Below, in pieces: positions 22,190-32,985 of a stretch of 64,000 nt of DNA. The DNA comes from Mrakia gelida. Its lineage: Eukaryota > Basidiomycota > Tremellomycetes > Cystofilobasidiales > Mrakiaceae. Position numbers and translations under genes: made by a program. The stretch is taken from positions 620,001 to 684,000 of the forward strand of contig BRON01000014.1 in assembly GCA_024345305.1 (NCBI GenBank), written 5' to 3'. The stretch's first letter is position 1; the number at the start of each line of letters is the position of its first letter. A model generated the notes under the pieces. That model saw only the letters and a program-made list of their open reading frames with translations. It did no database searches and was not told where the DNA came from.

Positions 22190-24090
22190 ATGTCTTGCCC
22201 TCTCCTTCTCTCCCGTCTTCTCCTCTCCACCCCTCGCACTCTCCCCCTCCTCCTCAGCACCTCCCAACGATCTTTCTCCCTCTCCTCCTCTCGCTCTCAA
22301 GGTGAGCTTCAACCCTTCTCCCCATCTCATCCCCCCTTCCCCCTTCCTTCCCCCCCCCCCGTGGAGACCTCCCCTCACCTTCGCTTCTCTTTCTTTCGTC
22401 TCTTCTTCGCTAGCCACAGCTGTCACCTCCCCTGTTCCCTTCACTGAACCCGTCGGGATCAACCCCGCTCTCAAGTTCAGTCAGGGAAACGATAATGAGC
22501 AACTGCACGAGTATGGACAGGTCCGTTCGATCTTCCTCTTCGCCTTGCTCCGCTCAGCCCATCCCTCGTTCCCAAAGCTCACTCTCCCATCCCTTCTCTT
22601 TCTTACCCTCCCCACCCCTTCGTGTTTCGCAGTACTTGTTATCGTGCCTCCCCAAGTACATCTCCCAGTTCTCGATCTACAAGGACGAACTCATCCTCTA
22701 CGTTTCCCCCTCCGGAGTCGTCCCTGTCTCGCACTTCCTCAGGGATCATTCGCAGTGCTTGTTCAAGAGCGTGATGGATATTACGGCGGTGGATTATCCG
22801 GAGAGGGGGAATCGGTTTGAGGTGAGTAGAGCTGGGAGCGAGGGTTTGGGGGAGGGAGGGAGGAGGGATGGGGAGGGACGGGGAGGGGAGGGGAGGGGGT
22901 GAGCTCGATCTCGAGCTGGCTTGCTCTCTTCCTTTCTCGCAGAGTTCTCGAGCGCAGAGTGAAGAGCGAGCTCAGTGTATGTATATACTGACTCCGCTCG
23001 CTCCGCTTCGTTCACAGGTCGTCTACAACTTCCTCTCGTACCAGCACTCGTCTCGAATCCGACTCAAGACCTACGCGGACGAGGTCACGCCTGTCCCTTC
23101 GCTCGTGGGGTTGTATAGAGGAGCGGATTGTGAGCATATTCAACCTTTCTGGTCTCTATCCCACTCACTCGCTCACGCTCGATCGATCTCGTCGATGGAG
23201 GCAATGGAGAGGAGAGTGAGAAGGACGCACTCGTCGAGTCAGAGCTGACCTTCCTTCGCCTCGCTTCGATGAACAGGGTTCGAACGAGAAGTCTGGGACA
23301 TGTTCGGGGTCTTCTTCACGGGACATCCCGATCTCAGGAGGATCTTGACCGACTATGGTACGTCGCGCACGTTTTTCTCTTGGTCCAAAGAGCGAAGGCA
23401 CGAGACGAGAATGAGGAACGAGATTGAGAACTGACGCGACTCCCTCGCCTTCTGTCTCCCTCCCTCCCCTCCCTTCACCTCTTCCCTCCTCTCTCACACC
23501 CACCTATCCATCCCATACATCGCATTATACAGGTTTCGAAGGTCACCCCCTCCGAAAAGACTTCCCCTTGACCGTTCGTCTCCTTTTACTCCTTCCCTCC
23601 CTCTCCCAACCCTCTGACCTCGTTCTTACACTCACAGGGGTACACCGAGGTTCGATACGACGAGGAAAAGAAGCGCGTCGTCTACGACGCAGTTCAGGTT
23701 TCCCAAGCGTTCAGGTATGTATACATATCTTTCCTCGAAACGAGCGGGAAAAGGAGAGGGAGGAGGAGGAGGGACGCGTCGGCTTGACCGCCTTCGCTTT
23801 GCGTTTCCACTCGCTGATCTCCCTTTCTGTGCTCGCTTCGCGCAGGAACTTCGACGGAGCCACCTCACCTTGGGAGCAGAATGGTGCGGGAGTGGATATG
23901 ACGCCTGAGGTACGTCCTGAACCCGACTCAACCCAACCCAACCCGACCTTTCCCTCGTTCCCCTCCCTCCCTCGTCTTCCTTCCCCACTGACTCGTCCCT
24001 CGTCCCCATTTCGTCCTTTCGCGCGTGAACTAGGCCTTCCGGATCCCACCTCCCGAGCCTGAGAAGAAGGAGGAAGCGCCGAAGAAGTAG
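22190..24090 (+). CDS. NDUFS3: NADH:ubiquinone oxidoreductase 30-kDa subunit (NuoC/NDUFS3)
   Basis: Core subunit of the peripheral arm of mitochondrial complex I. The N-terminus ([18 protein letters not shown], then Ser/Arg-rich) is a mitochondrial presequence. Successive exons give [80 protein letters not shown], then [20 protein letters not shown] and [20 protein letters not shown], the family signature. It ends with [31 protein letters not shown] and a Lys/Glu-rich tail. Length and motif order match fungal and animal orthologues. At least seven introns have consensus sites. It is an ordinary housekeeping gene between two WOR1-family paralogues. Confidence 0.97.
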
Positions 24091-26442
24091 ACCTTGACTC
24101 GACTTCGTCCTCGCTCGTTTAGCTTTCGGTGTTTTGGTTTCTTCTTTCGCCTCTCTCTCTCTCTCTTAACGACCCTTCTCAGTTCTTCCTTCTTTTGCGT
24201 ACGCATCTCTCCATGATGACCTCTTCGTTCTTCCAGTATCTCTCTGCGGAGGAGAGAGAGCGAGCGAGCTTCGTCCCATTCATTCACCTCGCTCCAGGTC
24301 CCGCTCGATAAGGTTCTGGTGCTCAGCTCCTTGCCAAGAGGAGAGTAGTCTCGGACTTTAGCGGCACCCACTCGATCGTCGAATGGACGAGAGCGGGAGG
24401 GAGGATGAGACGGAAGGCGAGGGATCAGAGGGGGGAGGGCGGGACGCGTCGTCCCTTCGCCTTTAACTTCTCGCACCCCGATCTGCATTACTTCGCTGTT
24501 CTCTCCGAGTCCTCCCGCCATGGTCGATCCTCTATGCAAGCAGTTGCCGAATCTTCCGTAATTGCTGCTTCGTAGATATACAGGTTTCAGGTTGGCCCCC
24601 TTGAGCTCCGTTTCCGTTTCACCTCGACTCGACGGACTCGTTCACCTCGGTCCTTGCTCGGTCTCGACACGCGCGAAACCTGAAACTGCTCAACTCTCCA
24701 GGAAGTGCGTCCCGAAGGTTGGATGAGACCCTACCACTCCACAGCTTCGACCTCGATTTCCAGCGCTGTCAGGGCAAAGCGAACGAAAGAGGGCGAAGTT
24801 TTCGACCTCGGCCGTCTTGCTGATCCTTTGCCCTTTCCTTCCCTGAGGGATAGAAAGTTTTCTGAGACGAGTAGACCTCCTGCTCGCTGACTCGATCTTC
24901 CATACCTACGAGAGGGAGGTCTAGGCCTTCATCCGCTTCAGCTCTGCCCGTGGAGTCGTCAAGCTGAAAAAGCGCGTCGATGCTCGACTTCCATTCACCC
25001 GATCTCGTGCCAATCGCGTCAGGCTCTTATCAGAATCGCGAGCTCCATGGAAAGGACGATTCACTTGCTCTCCCCCGGTTGTGGAAACAAGGGAGGGTGG
25101 GTGAAGCGAAGAAGGGGGAAAGAAAGGGTGATCGCGTCGACGACGACGGCTTCGAGACGGGCGTTCCTTTTCTCTCGCTCTCTCGCGCTGTTCGTTCTTC
25201 GCTCGTCCAGTCCCGATGGCTGACATGTCTTCTCGATCCTGCTTCATCACCTCGTTCTCGTCAGAGTAGTCGAAGGAGAAGAAAAATGAACGCACGAACT
25301 CGAGCGGGCGGGACGCCGTCGTCGTCGTTGATTGAAGACTCTCAAGAGAGTTCCAAAGTCGAGGCCCTCGAGAGATAAGCTGGGGTGGGTAACGCTCATC
25401 ATGGAGCTGCTGAAATCATGATCATCGTCAGGGCCTGGACCAGATGGGGAAGTGAACCAGCCTCTCGCTTCCCAAGGGAGTCACGTTTAAGAGTTTTGAA
25501 GCGCTCGAGACGAGGGGAAACGCGTCAGTTTTCTGCATCCGTGCTGTTCTCTCCACACCTTTGGCTCTTGATTGGTTGCTTGACCTGCTATAGAATGCTA
25601 TCTCCGCCCAATAATCCGTTCATCAAAAGGGATCGTCGTCATGAAACGAACGGAGAGAAGCGACGAGCGAGAGAGAGGGAGCCGAGCGAAGACAGGTGTT
25701 CCTTGTCTCTGGAGCTCCTCTTAGACCTCTTTCATCGAGCGGACGTGGGTGCGTGGAGTTGGTGGGAGAACAAGTGAACAGAAAGTGGACGAGCGAGCGA
25801 GAGGAAAGGAAGAGCAGAGAGAGAGGAAGATCGGTGGGAAAAGAGGATAAAGGACGGCGTTTTATCAGTGGTCGATAAAGTGCAAGAGTAGATTGTTTGG
25901 AGGGATGGGCAAGGAAGGAAAAAAACGAGTCAACACCACGGCTTCGTTCCGAGGGAAGCTTCGACTCGCAGCTCGAGTATCTTGATTCCAATGGAGAACC
26001 AAACACCAGGCCCCCAACCACCATCCTCTTCGCTTCCTCCACAGAACGAAGGTCTTCTTCTTTCTTCCACCTCTTTTCCCTTCTCCCTCATCCTATCTCC
26101 TCTATCTATCTCCTCGATTTTCGCTCTCGGTGAGTCCAGCTTTTGAATCGAGCTGAAGCGTCGACGTCGAGCTCGAGCTCGAGCTCCTCGTCTCTCCCTC
26201 TTCCCTCTCGCCCTGTCCCTTCCTCTTCCTCGTCTTCGAGCTAGTGCACGATGCTGACTCCTACCTTCCCTGTTTTTCCCCTTCCTTCGCCGAACCTCTT
26301 ATATTCCGCAGATCAATCAACTCTCGCAGATCACTTCCCTCGCTCCAAAGATCAAGCTCGCTCAACCTTCCTTCCCGTCGACTCGGTCCTTCCTTCCCTC
26401 GCTCCTCTCGCCTCGCACACCTTCCTCGGCTCTCACACGCTC
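24091..26442. other. Long region without a supported gene, upstream of WOR1-family gene B
   Basis: About 2.35 kb with no protein that I can support. It includes splice-like sites on the plus strand (an acceptor with CTCAAC branch near 24702, a GTGAGT donor near 26129, an acceptor near 26310), a CCAAT/ATTGG pair near 25568-25615 and a TTTATC-type AT-rich patch near 25858. The likeliest content is a promoter plus a long, perhaps spliced 5' leader of gene B. Open frames here are Arg/Ser-rich and unrelated to known domains. Confidence 0.45.
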
Positions 26443-29015
26443 ATGGCTCTCGACCAAACTAGCTTTACGCCCTTAACTTCCTTCCCAGGGATCATCGAAT
26501 CGACTCACGATGCACTGGTGAGCGCTCAATTCTTCCTCGTCCCCTTTTGAAACGCCGAGCTCGTTCCGAGGCGCTGAACGACCTCACTCCCCTTTCGTTT
26601 CGCCTGCCTCCCTCAGATTTGCTTCGAGGCTGCTCGTCGCTCCATCATCCCGAGGATAACTCGACGTCTTCTCGAGACGGAGAAGGCATCCCTCATACAA
26701 TCAGGAGCAGTGTTCGTGAGTTGAATACCTCTTCTCGTCGCGACTTCTTTTCCCTGAGGCCGCCTCGACTCTTACCTCGATCTTCTCCCCTTTACGAGCC
26801 GGTTAATGCTGACGCTCTGTCTTTCCTTTTCTTCACTAGGTATTTGACGAGAAGGAGAGCTCCATTAAGCGATGGACCGATGGTTTGATCTGGTCTCCAA
26901 GGTTGGTCTTTCTTCTCCTCGACCCCTAGACTCGAACCGGATGCGTCGTTTGAGTCCCCGTCGCCCCCTCAAAGATTTTCTCGTTCTGACTCTTCTCTCT
27001 CTTCCTCATTCCCTTCTCAAATCACCTCAGTCGAATTCTCAGCAACTTCTTGGTGAGTCTGTAACTCTCTCTTTCTCTCTACTCTCTTTGCGCTGACCTC
27101 GAATTCGGACGCGTCCTTCTTTCTCCTTTCCTTCCCCTCAGATCTACCGAGAGACGACGGCACGAACGGATCGTCATCACCCCAATCCCAACCCTCCTCA
27201 CCGATCAGGATACGCTGGAGGATCTCCCACTGGAACATCGTCGGACGGAAGCGACGATGTCAAGCCGTTCCCCGGGTCGCAGCTCGTCGCCGTCGCGCCT
27301 CGAAGGAGAGTGAAGGGAGGAGGATGGACTGGACCTGTTGAGGGTGCGAGTGAGCAGGAGAGGGAGAGAGAGCTGGTTGGCTCGTTGACGAGCACGTACA
27401 AGTTCAAGACCGACGGTTTAATCAAGAAGGTGAGGCTCGTCGCGTTTGTTCTCACTTCGTCCACAGGACAATGATGGCTGATGCAATCCTTCCCCTTTTG
27501 CTCAGACGATCTCGGTGTCCATCAACGGTGTTGCTCAGCATCTCGTCAGCTACTACACTATGGAGGACGCTCTTTCAGGTCGCCTTCGCTCGCCGTCGTC
27601 GTTCCCTGAGCTCGCTTCTCTCTCGATCCACGAAGACTTCGTGAGTTCTCCTTCCTCCCACCCGGCTGATCATCTGTCTTCGGTGCTCACAACGACTGAC
27701 TCGCTCACCGCATCACGTCTCCTACCCTGAATCTTCAGCTCGCTCCGTCTCACTTTCGGTTCGCTCCTCGCGTCGAGATCGACGACCGAGGGATTACTCG
27801 TTACAGGTTGGTCCTGCTCTTTCTTCCGACCGCTCCGTTTTCATTGCCATGTTTCTCGCTCAAGTGGCTAACACCTCTTCTCTCTCTCGACACCTTCCCC
27901 CGAACAGAGAATCCGACGAGTCGATCCCTCCTCCTCGCACAACTTTCGTCGCGGCCGAGAGCTCGTCCCCAAATCAAACGCCTTCGTCACCCGTCATCCC
28001 TCTCAGGCGATCGAAGTCCATCGCCCACCCCGGAGAGCTCAAACCTCTGCTCATCAGCCCTCCGCTCAGTCAAGTCGCGCCCGAAGCCATCGCATTCTTC
28101 TCGACGTCGAAGAAATCCCATCCCTCAACGTCGAACCTCCCTTCCACCCATCAAGTACCCTTTTCTCTCGTACCCACCCACCCTCAACTACCTCCGCCAT
28201 CCTTTCATCAACCTCAACCCCGACCTCATCAGCTCCAGCAACGCGCTCCTCCGTTCGACCACGCGTCCAACTCTCGCGACTCGTCGTCTTGGAACTCGAA
28301 CCCAACCGGAGAGACCAACTTCCAGAATACAACCTCGTACGAAGTAGGATGGGAGGGTCAGGACATGGGGAACGAGAACGGGAAGAGGGGACGAGAGGCA
28401 GTAGGGTCTTGGAATCGCTCGGAACAACAAACCCAGCCAAATCGACCTTGCTTCCTCAGCCAGAGCAGCACGGATTCCTTCTCTCACCTCGGATACTCCC
28501 TCCCATCCCCTTCCCATCGACCAGCAACCCTCTTCTACCTCTCGGCCTCCTCTCCTCAACCCCTTATCAACAACCAGCGCCTCATGGAAGCGATCCCAAC
28601 CTCCGTCTCCCTTTCCTCCTCAAACGACACGACCCCCTCGGAGCCATCCCCCACCTCCCCTCCCTTCTCCTACGCGTCCTCATCTGCTCAATCCTCCTAT
28701 CAAGAGAGCCATCTCCCCCATCAATACTATCAACCCTCCCCTCCCTCCCATTCGACGCGTCTTCTCCCTGGTTGGACTTCGACGACTTCGACCTCGAACG
28801 GTCTCGACTCGCCTCACTTCTCCATGTACGAGCGAGGTCACGCTGGGTCGCCCTCTTATCCGTTCGAGGATGGACATTCTCAACAGGGTCGAGGAGGGTG
28901 GGAGATGTCGAGTGGGATGGTGGGAGGGGGAGGGGGAGGGGGAGGGGGAGGGGAAGGGACGAAAGGAGGAACGGAGTCGGAAGTTTGGTACGGATGGGGA
29001 AAACGAGTAGAGTAA
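26443..29015 (+). CDS. Gti1/Pac2 (WOR1-family) transcription factor, copy B
   Basis: Second WOPR-domain regulator, on the same strand as gene A. Exon 1 is MALDQTSFTPLTSFPGIIES, ending THDAL. Then ICFEAARRSIIPRITRRLLE, SLIQSGAVF, SIKRWTDGLIWSPSRILSNF and IYRETTARTDRHH. A Gly-rich spacer leads to part b: YKFKTDGLIKKTISVSINGV, AQHLVSYYTMEDALSGRLRS, FPELASLSIHEDF and FRFAPRVEIDDRGITRY. The C-terminal tail is disordered (Ser/Pro/Gln) and ends with a run of glycines from a GGGGGA-type repeat near 28916-28962. It has the exon-1 intron seen in A but lacks the SYYN intron and the A/C-specific SLQRTM segment. The ATG at 26443 is chosen by alignment with A and C; in-frame codons extend upstream to 26251, so a longer N-terminus cannot be excluded. 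Confidence 0.88.
28916..28962 (+). repeat. GGGGGA-type short tandem repeat coding a Gly tract
   Basis: Several copies of a GGAGGG/GGGGGA hexamer inside the last exon of WOR1-family gene B. They encode ten or more consecutive glycines followed by EGTKGG. Such tracts often vary in length by slippage. Confidence 0.85.
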
Positions 29016-29582
29016 TCGTAATATCTAGCAGTACCTGTTTTGTTTCGCCCTGTTGTTTTGGTGACGAGTTGATCTCGATTGGACCTTGTTTGTTTTTGAT
29101 TGTTGAACTCTCGAAACGACGGCCTCCGTCGCGGAAAAGACTCCTCCTCTTGAGTTCTAAAACACAACGAGGAAGAAAAAGGGAACGCAAGGGAAGGGGA
29201 GAAGGGATGGGGAAGTACAAATCTCAGAATCAGATCTAGCTATGACGCGACATGCGCACGCGAGGAGATGTCTGCAGCGCTTGGAGCGCTTGAGACGCGT
29301 CGGCTTTGCTTCGACGGCTCTCGTTGAGAATCTGCCTGCTCTTTCGATGAGAGCCGAAAGAGCTCGACGCATATTTTCGATGACGATATACGGTGGTCTC
29401 GGGGAAAGTTTCTAGCCGCTGAGTTTGAAGGTGAAGCGCAGGGACGAGCTGACTCGTCCATTTGTATCGGATCACCTACAAATCGACGAGGGGGAGGAGG
29501 CGATTTTTTCAGGAGCTTCTCTTGTCCCACCAACGCCCACGACCTCACCACGACAGTCATCATTCGTTTCTGCGATACGGCA
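29016..29582. other. Intergenic, upstream of the HSF-type gene
   Basis: No coding exon seen. It holds the 3' end of gene B and the promoter of the HSF-type gene, with one GACGCGTC palindrome near 29293. Confidence 0.5.
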
Positions 29583-31253
29583 ATGAGCTCAGCAACACAC
29601 GACGTGAGTCGAATCTCTGCAAGCTCTGACTTTCTCGAAGGAGATCTGAGCTCGACTTCCGACTCGAAACAGCCAAGCTGACCTCTTTCGTCCTTCTTCC
29701 TTCCTTTCCACCTCCCCTTTGACGGTTCTGCGCTTTTTTCTAGTGCCCTTTTCACTTCAGCTGGTGCCCAAAACTTCCATCTCCCGCTCCAAGTTCCACT
29801 CCCAGCCCTCGACCAAGTCCAAACCTCGGGCGATTTACTCGGATCACCCCTGCCCTCGTTCTCCCTCCCTCCCCCATCCTCTCGGCCGAAAAGGATATCG
29901 CCTTGCTTCCTCTTCCTTTCCTCCTCGGTTCTAAGCAGGAGGACACCAAGAAGGAGGAGGTCGAGCCTACTCTCTTTTCGCGTCCAAGCTCAGCAGCTCC
30001 GGCGTCGACCTGCTCCCACCATCCCTCCCCCCTCCCTTCGGCCTCCCGATCCGTCCCACCGTCAAGCACAGGATCTACTCGCTCAGCATCCATCAGCTCC
30101 TCGCATTCGCAGGTCTCAACTCCTCCTTCAATAACGGTCCAAGACGTTCTCGCCTCCGAAGACTTCCTCGCGCTTTACACGAACGAAGAACCGACGTCGC
30201 CTACCCCCTTCGTCGACGACGCCATCGAAACCACCGCTTCCTCCTCCGCCTCATGCCCCTCCAACTCCCTCCTCTTCATGGATCCCAGCGTCTTCCTCCA
30301 TCCCCCACGAGAAACATCCCCTCCCCCTCCCACTTTCGACTTCGACTTCGACGCGTCGAGCGCATACGATCCTCCACCTCCTACCTACTTCGAGACCTCG
30401 ATTCACCTCAACATCGCCTCGGTATCGAACGTCCCGACCTCAGAGCCCAGGCCCGAGGCTTCTCAGAATGTCGGAGGGGAGATGCTGGGCGAGGAGACAG
30501 CTTTCATTTCCAAGGCGAGTCGAGTCGAAAGTTCTATCGTTGCGATCCCGATCTCGAGCGCTGACCCTTCGGTCCTTTCTTCCATCCCGACAGCTGTGGC
30601 ACCTCATCAACCATCCCGAGTACTCGCGCTACGTTCGATGGTCGACGGACGGGAAGGGAATCGCTTTCGTCGACTCGGAGCTTGAGGCGTTCGCGTCGCG
30701 AGGTTCGTTCTTCCTTTACGCCTCTCTCCTTCAGTCAACCTCGTGGCTGATCGCGTTCCGATCTTCTTCATTCTCAGTCCTTCCTCGATTCTTCAGATCT
30801 TCCAAGATTGAGTCCCTCATCAGGCAGATCAACCTGTATTCTTTCTCACGGTCCATCATCCACTTCCTCGTTCGTCTTGTTTCTTCTTCCTCTTCTCTCT
30901 CTGAGCCATCACCCACTGATCTCGGTTTTCTTCATTCCCACAGACGCCGGACAAGCTCGACCCTTCCATCCTCGTCTCAGTCTCCTGCTCTGGTTCGTTC
31001 GAATTCGCGCCTTCGTTTGTTTGTCTTTCGAACTCTGATCACCTTCTTCTTCATCGTCGCGTTCGCATCTCCAGGCTACACCCACCCCGACTTCCAACGA
31101 GATCACCCAGAGAAACTCAGGCTGCTTCACCCCAAAGTCGCAGCGAGGAAGGCTACCTCGAGGGCTGGGATCGCGAAGAAGAAGGCGGCTCGAAAGGCGA
31201 GGGAGGAGAGCATGAAGAGGGGAGGGGCGAAGAAGGCCAGCACACCTAGGTAG
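29583..31253 (+). CDS. HSF-type DNA-binding domain protein
   Basis: Sequence-specific factor with a winged-helix HSF fold. Exon 1 is MSSATHD. A long second exon encodes a Pro/Ser-rich region (LPSPAPSSTPSPRPSPNLG; FDFDFDASSAYDPPPPTYF). The HSF domain spans four exons: FISKLWHLINHPEYSRYVRW, STDGKGIAFVDSELEAFASR, VLPRFFRSSKIESLIRQINL, YSFSRSIIHFLTPDKLDPSI, then GYTHPDFQRDHPEKLRLLHP. The recognition-helix region reads SLIRQINLYSF instead of the usual SFVRQLNxYGF, so it is a divergent HSF-type factor rather than canonical HSF1. The C-terminus is strongly basic (GIAKKKAARKAREESMKRGG) and no heptad trimerisation domain follows. One intron (30515-30593) has a GC donor and three have GTTCGT donors; all are needed to keep the frame. 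Confidence 0.88.
30515..30593 (+). other. GC-AG intron in the HSF-type gene
   Basis: The exon ends TTTCCAAG, the intron begins GCGAGT, a branch-like GCTGACC lies about 34 nt before the end, and the acceptor is CGACAG. Splicing joins FISK to LWHLINHP, the conserved start of the HSF domain. No GT donor in range keeps the frame. Confidence 0.75.
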
Positions 31254-31667
31254 ACTTTCGACGCTCAGAGAAGGGATCCTTTCAGTCGATCCCTCGCTTC
31301 CTAATCTTGACGACTGCTTACCTACACACGCTTCAGTCAGTCGTTTCGACGCGAACTCCGATTCGCGACCACTAATTTTACGTACTTCCTTTGCTTCCCT
31401 CCTCGCCATTTGTTGCTACCCTTTCTACCCATATGTGCCTCGAGTCTTATCATGTTGTTCTCCGCTCACTCTCTCTTTCGCTTCGCTGCCGTGAACGAGC
31501 CAAATCAGATCATCGATTCCAATCGACGCGTCGAACCAAAGCGACCTTCGCTCCTCCACCCTCCTTCACCACATCCAGAATCCTCCACTCCCTTCGATCC
31601 TCCCTCTCCTAACCCCAACTACGTCTGCTCGTAGGTACCTCCGCTCTAACTTCACCTTCAACGCCGC
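31254..31667. other. Intergenic between convergent genes
   Basis: Shared 3' region of the HSF-type gene and F-box gene 2. No gene seen. It contains one GACGCGTC palindrome near 31525. Confidence 0.5.
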
Positions 31668-32816
31668 TCAAACGACAGTCAACTCGATCATCTCCCTCTC
31701 CTCCCTCTCGAGCTTCGCGACCCCAGCTCGGATCGCCTCCTCCTCCTCTCCCTCGCTAACCACCCACACCAACGACTCCAACCTCCCCATCGACAACGCT
31801 CCCGACTTCGACAACGCAGAAGGAACGAGGACCGCTCCCCAGCGTCTCAGCTCCCACCACCCTCGCACGTCGAGCTCGATCCTGATCGTCCCGCTCCCCG
31901 CTGCTGAATGTCCTCGAGGAGGAGGCAGGTACCGAAGGAAGAACGGTCTCACTTCCTACTCCTCGTCGTTGCATCGGATCGGAAGCCATCCCTGGAAGCT
32001 CACTCGTTCGAGGGACGTCCAGTTCGAGCAGATCAACGACGGGTCGGGACCGAAGGTGGACCAGGCTGGGGTGTGGGCGCTCTGTTCGTGGTTTGGGGCT
32101 GAGAGCAGCTCGAGATGGATAGGGTCGAACATGGGGAGGATGCGGAAGAACATGAGGTGGGAGAGGGAGGGTGGAGGGCAGGAGATGGTGAGGCGACGAA
32201 GAGGGAGAACGGCGGTTCGGTTGGGGAAGCGAGGGAAAGGGGAGTGAGGGTGGAGTTGATAGAGGGCAATGTGATCGTAGAGGAAGATCCCGATTCGGAT
32301 ATCCACGGTGTGCATGAGGGAGGTCGAGAGGGAGGGGTGGAGTCGAGAGGAAGGCGAGATGGGGGACTGGAGGGGAGGAGAAGAGAGTCGAGGACTCGGT
32401 CAGCTTGAGCTTCAGCGAGAAAGAGAACTGGCAAAGACGTCACCTGAACGTGGAAACGATAGAGGGAAGTCTCCGAAATGATCTCGACGTTTGTCATGAA
32501 GAAGGGTCCTGCTTCTTCGAGGGTTGAGAAGGAAATGAGGCAGAGGGAAGCGAGGGTGCGTTGATCAAGGTGGGCGAGGATCTTGAGAACGATCTCGAGG
32601 GGGAAGAAGGATCGAAGCGACCTGGCCTGAGGGTTAGGGAAAAGGCAGGACGACGAGTGTTGAGCAATCGATGTGTTGTAAGAAGAAGGCAGGAGAAGCA
32701 AGGCAGATGGGAAGGGAGAAAGGGAGGGGGGGGGAAGGAAGGGTCGAGCTCACTTGTTTTGCCTTCTCTCCCTCGTCCTTCACTCGCAAGATTAAGCCTC
32801 GAGCTTGGGGAGCCAT
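31668..32816 (-). pseudogene. F-box protein 2, frame interrupted by one in-frame TAG
   Basis: Exon 1 is MAPQARGLILRVKDEGEKAK. Exon 2 holds a clear F-box: RSLRSFFPLEIVLKILAHLD, then QRTLASLCLISFSTLEEAG. The last exon (32366-31668) encodes an LRR-like body: TVDIRIGIFLYDHIALYQLH; LLSAPNHEQSAHTPAWSTF; NWTSLERVSFQGWLPIRCND. At 31956-31958 a TAG follows NDEE, and the same frame then continues for 95 codons as EVRPFFLRYLPPPRGHS, GTIRIELDVRGWWEL, SLVWVVSEGEEEEAIRAG and so on, matching the C-terminus of F-box protein 1. No intron I tried removes the TAG and keeps frame. It may be a recent pseudogene, a truncated but functional F-box protein, a readthrough gene or a base error. MYND copy B starts 169 bp away on the other strand. 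Confidence 0.7.
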
Positions 32817-32985
32817 ATCGGTGAGGTGGGGAGATCAGATGAGGAGGAAAGTCCTTCGCGAGAAAAGAAGATGGAAACGATGCTGAGCGTTTGGGTTGTT
32901 GAGAAGGCAGAGGTCAGCTCGACGTTTTCCTTCCGTCGAACGGCATCTTCTCCCCTCTCCCTTGCACGCATCTTCTCTCCCAGCG
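32817..32985. promoter_or_regulatory. Shared divergent promoter, F-box gene 2 / MYND copy B
   Basis: Only 169 bp separate the two start codons, so one compact region must serve both. The part next to the MYND start (CGTCGAACGGCATCTTCTCC-type sequence) resembles the region in front of MYND copy A near 9640, so promoter DNA was probably duplicated with the gene. Confidence 0.5.

Noticed and set aside
24030..24539. A 169-codon minus-strand frame after the complex I gene
   Set aside because: Overlaps the end of a certain coding exon and shows only charged low-complexity sequence.
24091..26442. Possible tRNA or transposon in the long gap
   Set aside because: No acceptor-stem/T-loop pattern, terminal repeats or transposase-like frame could be found.
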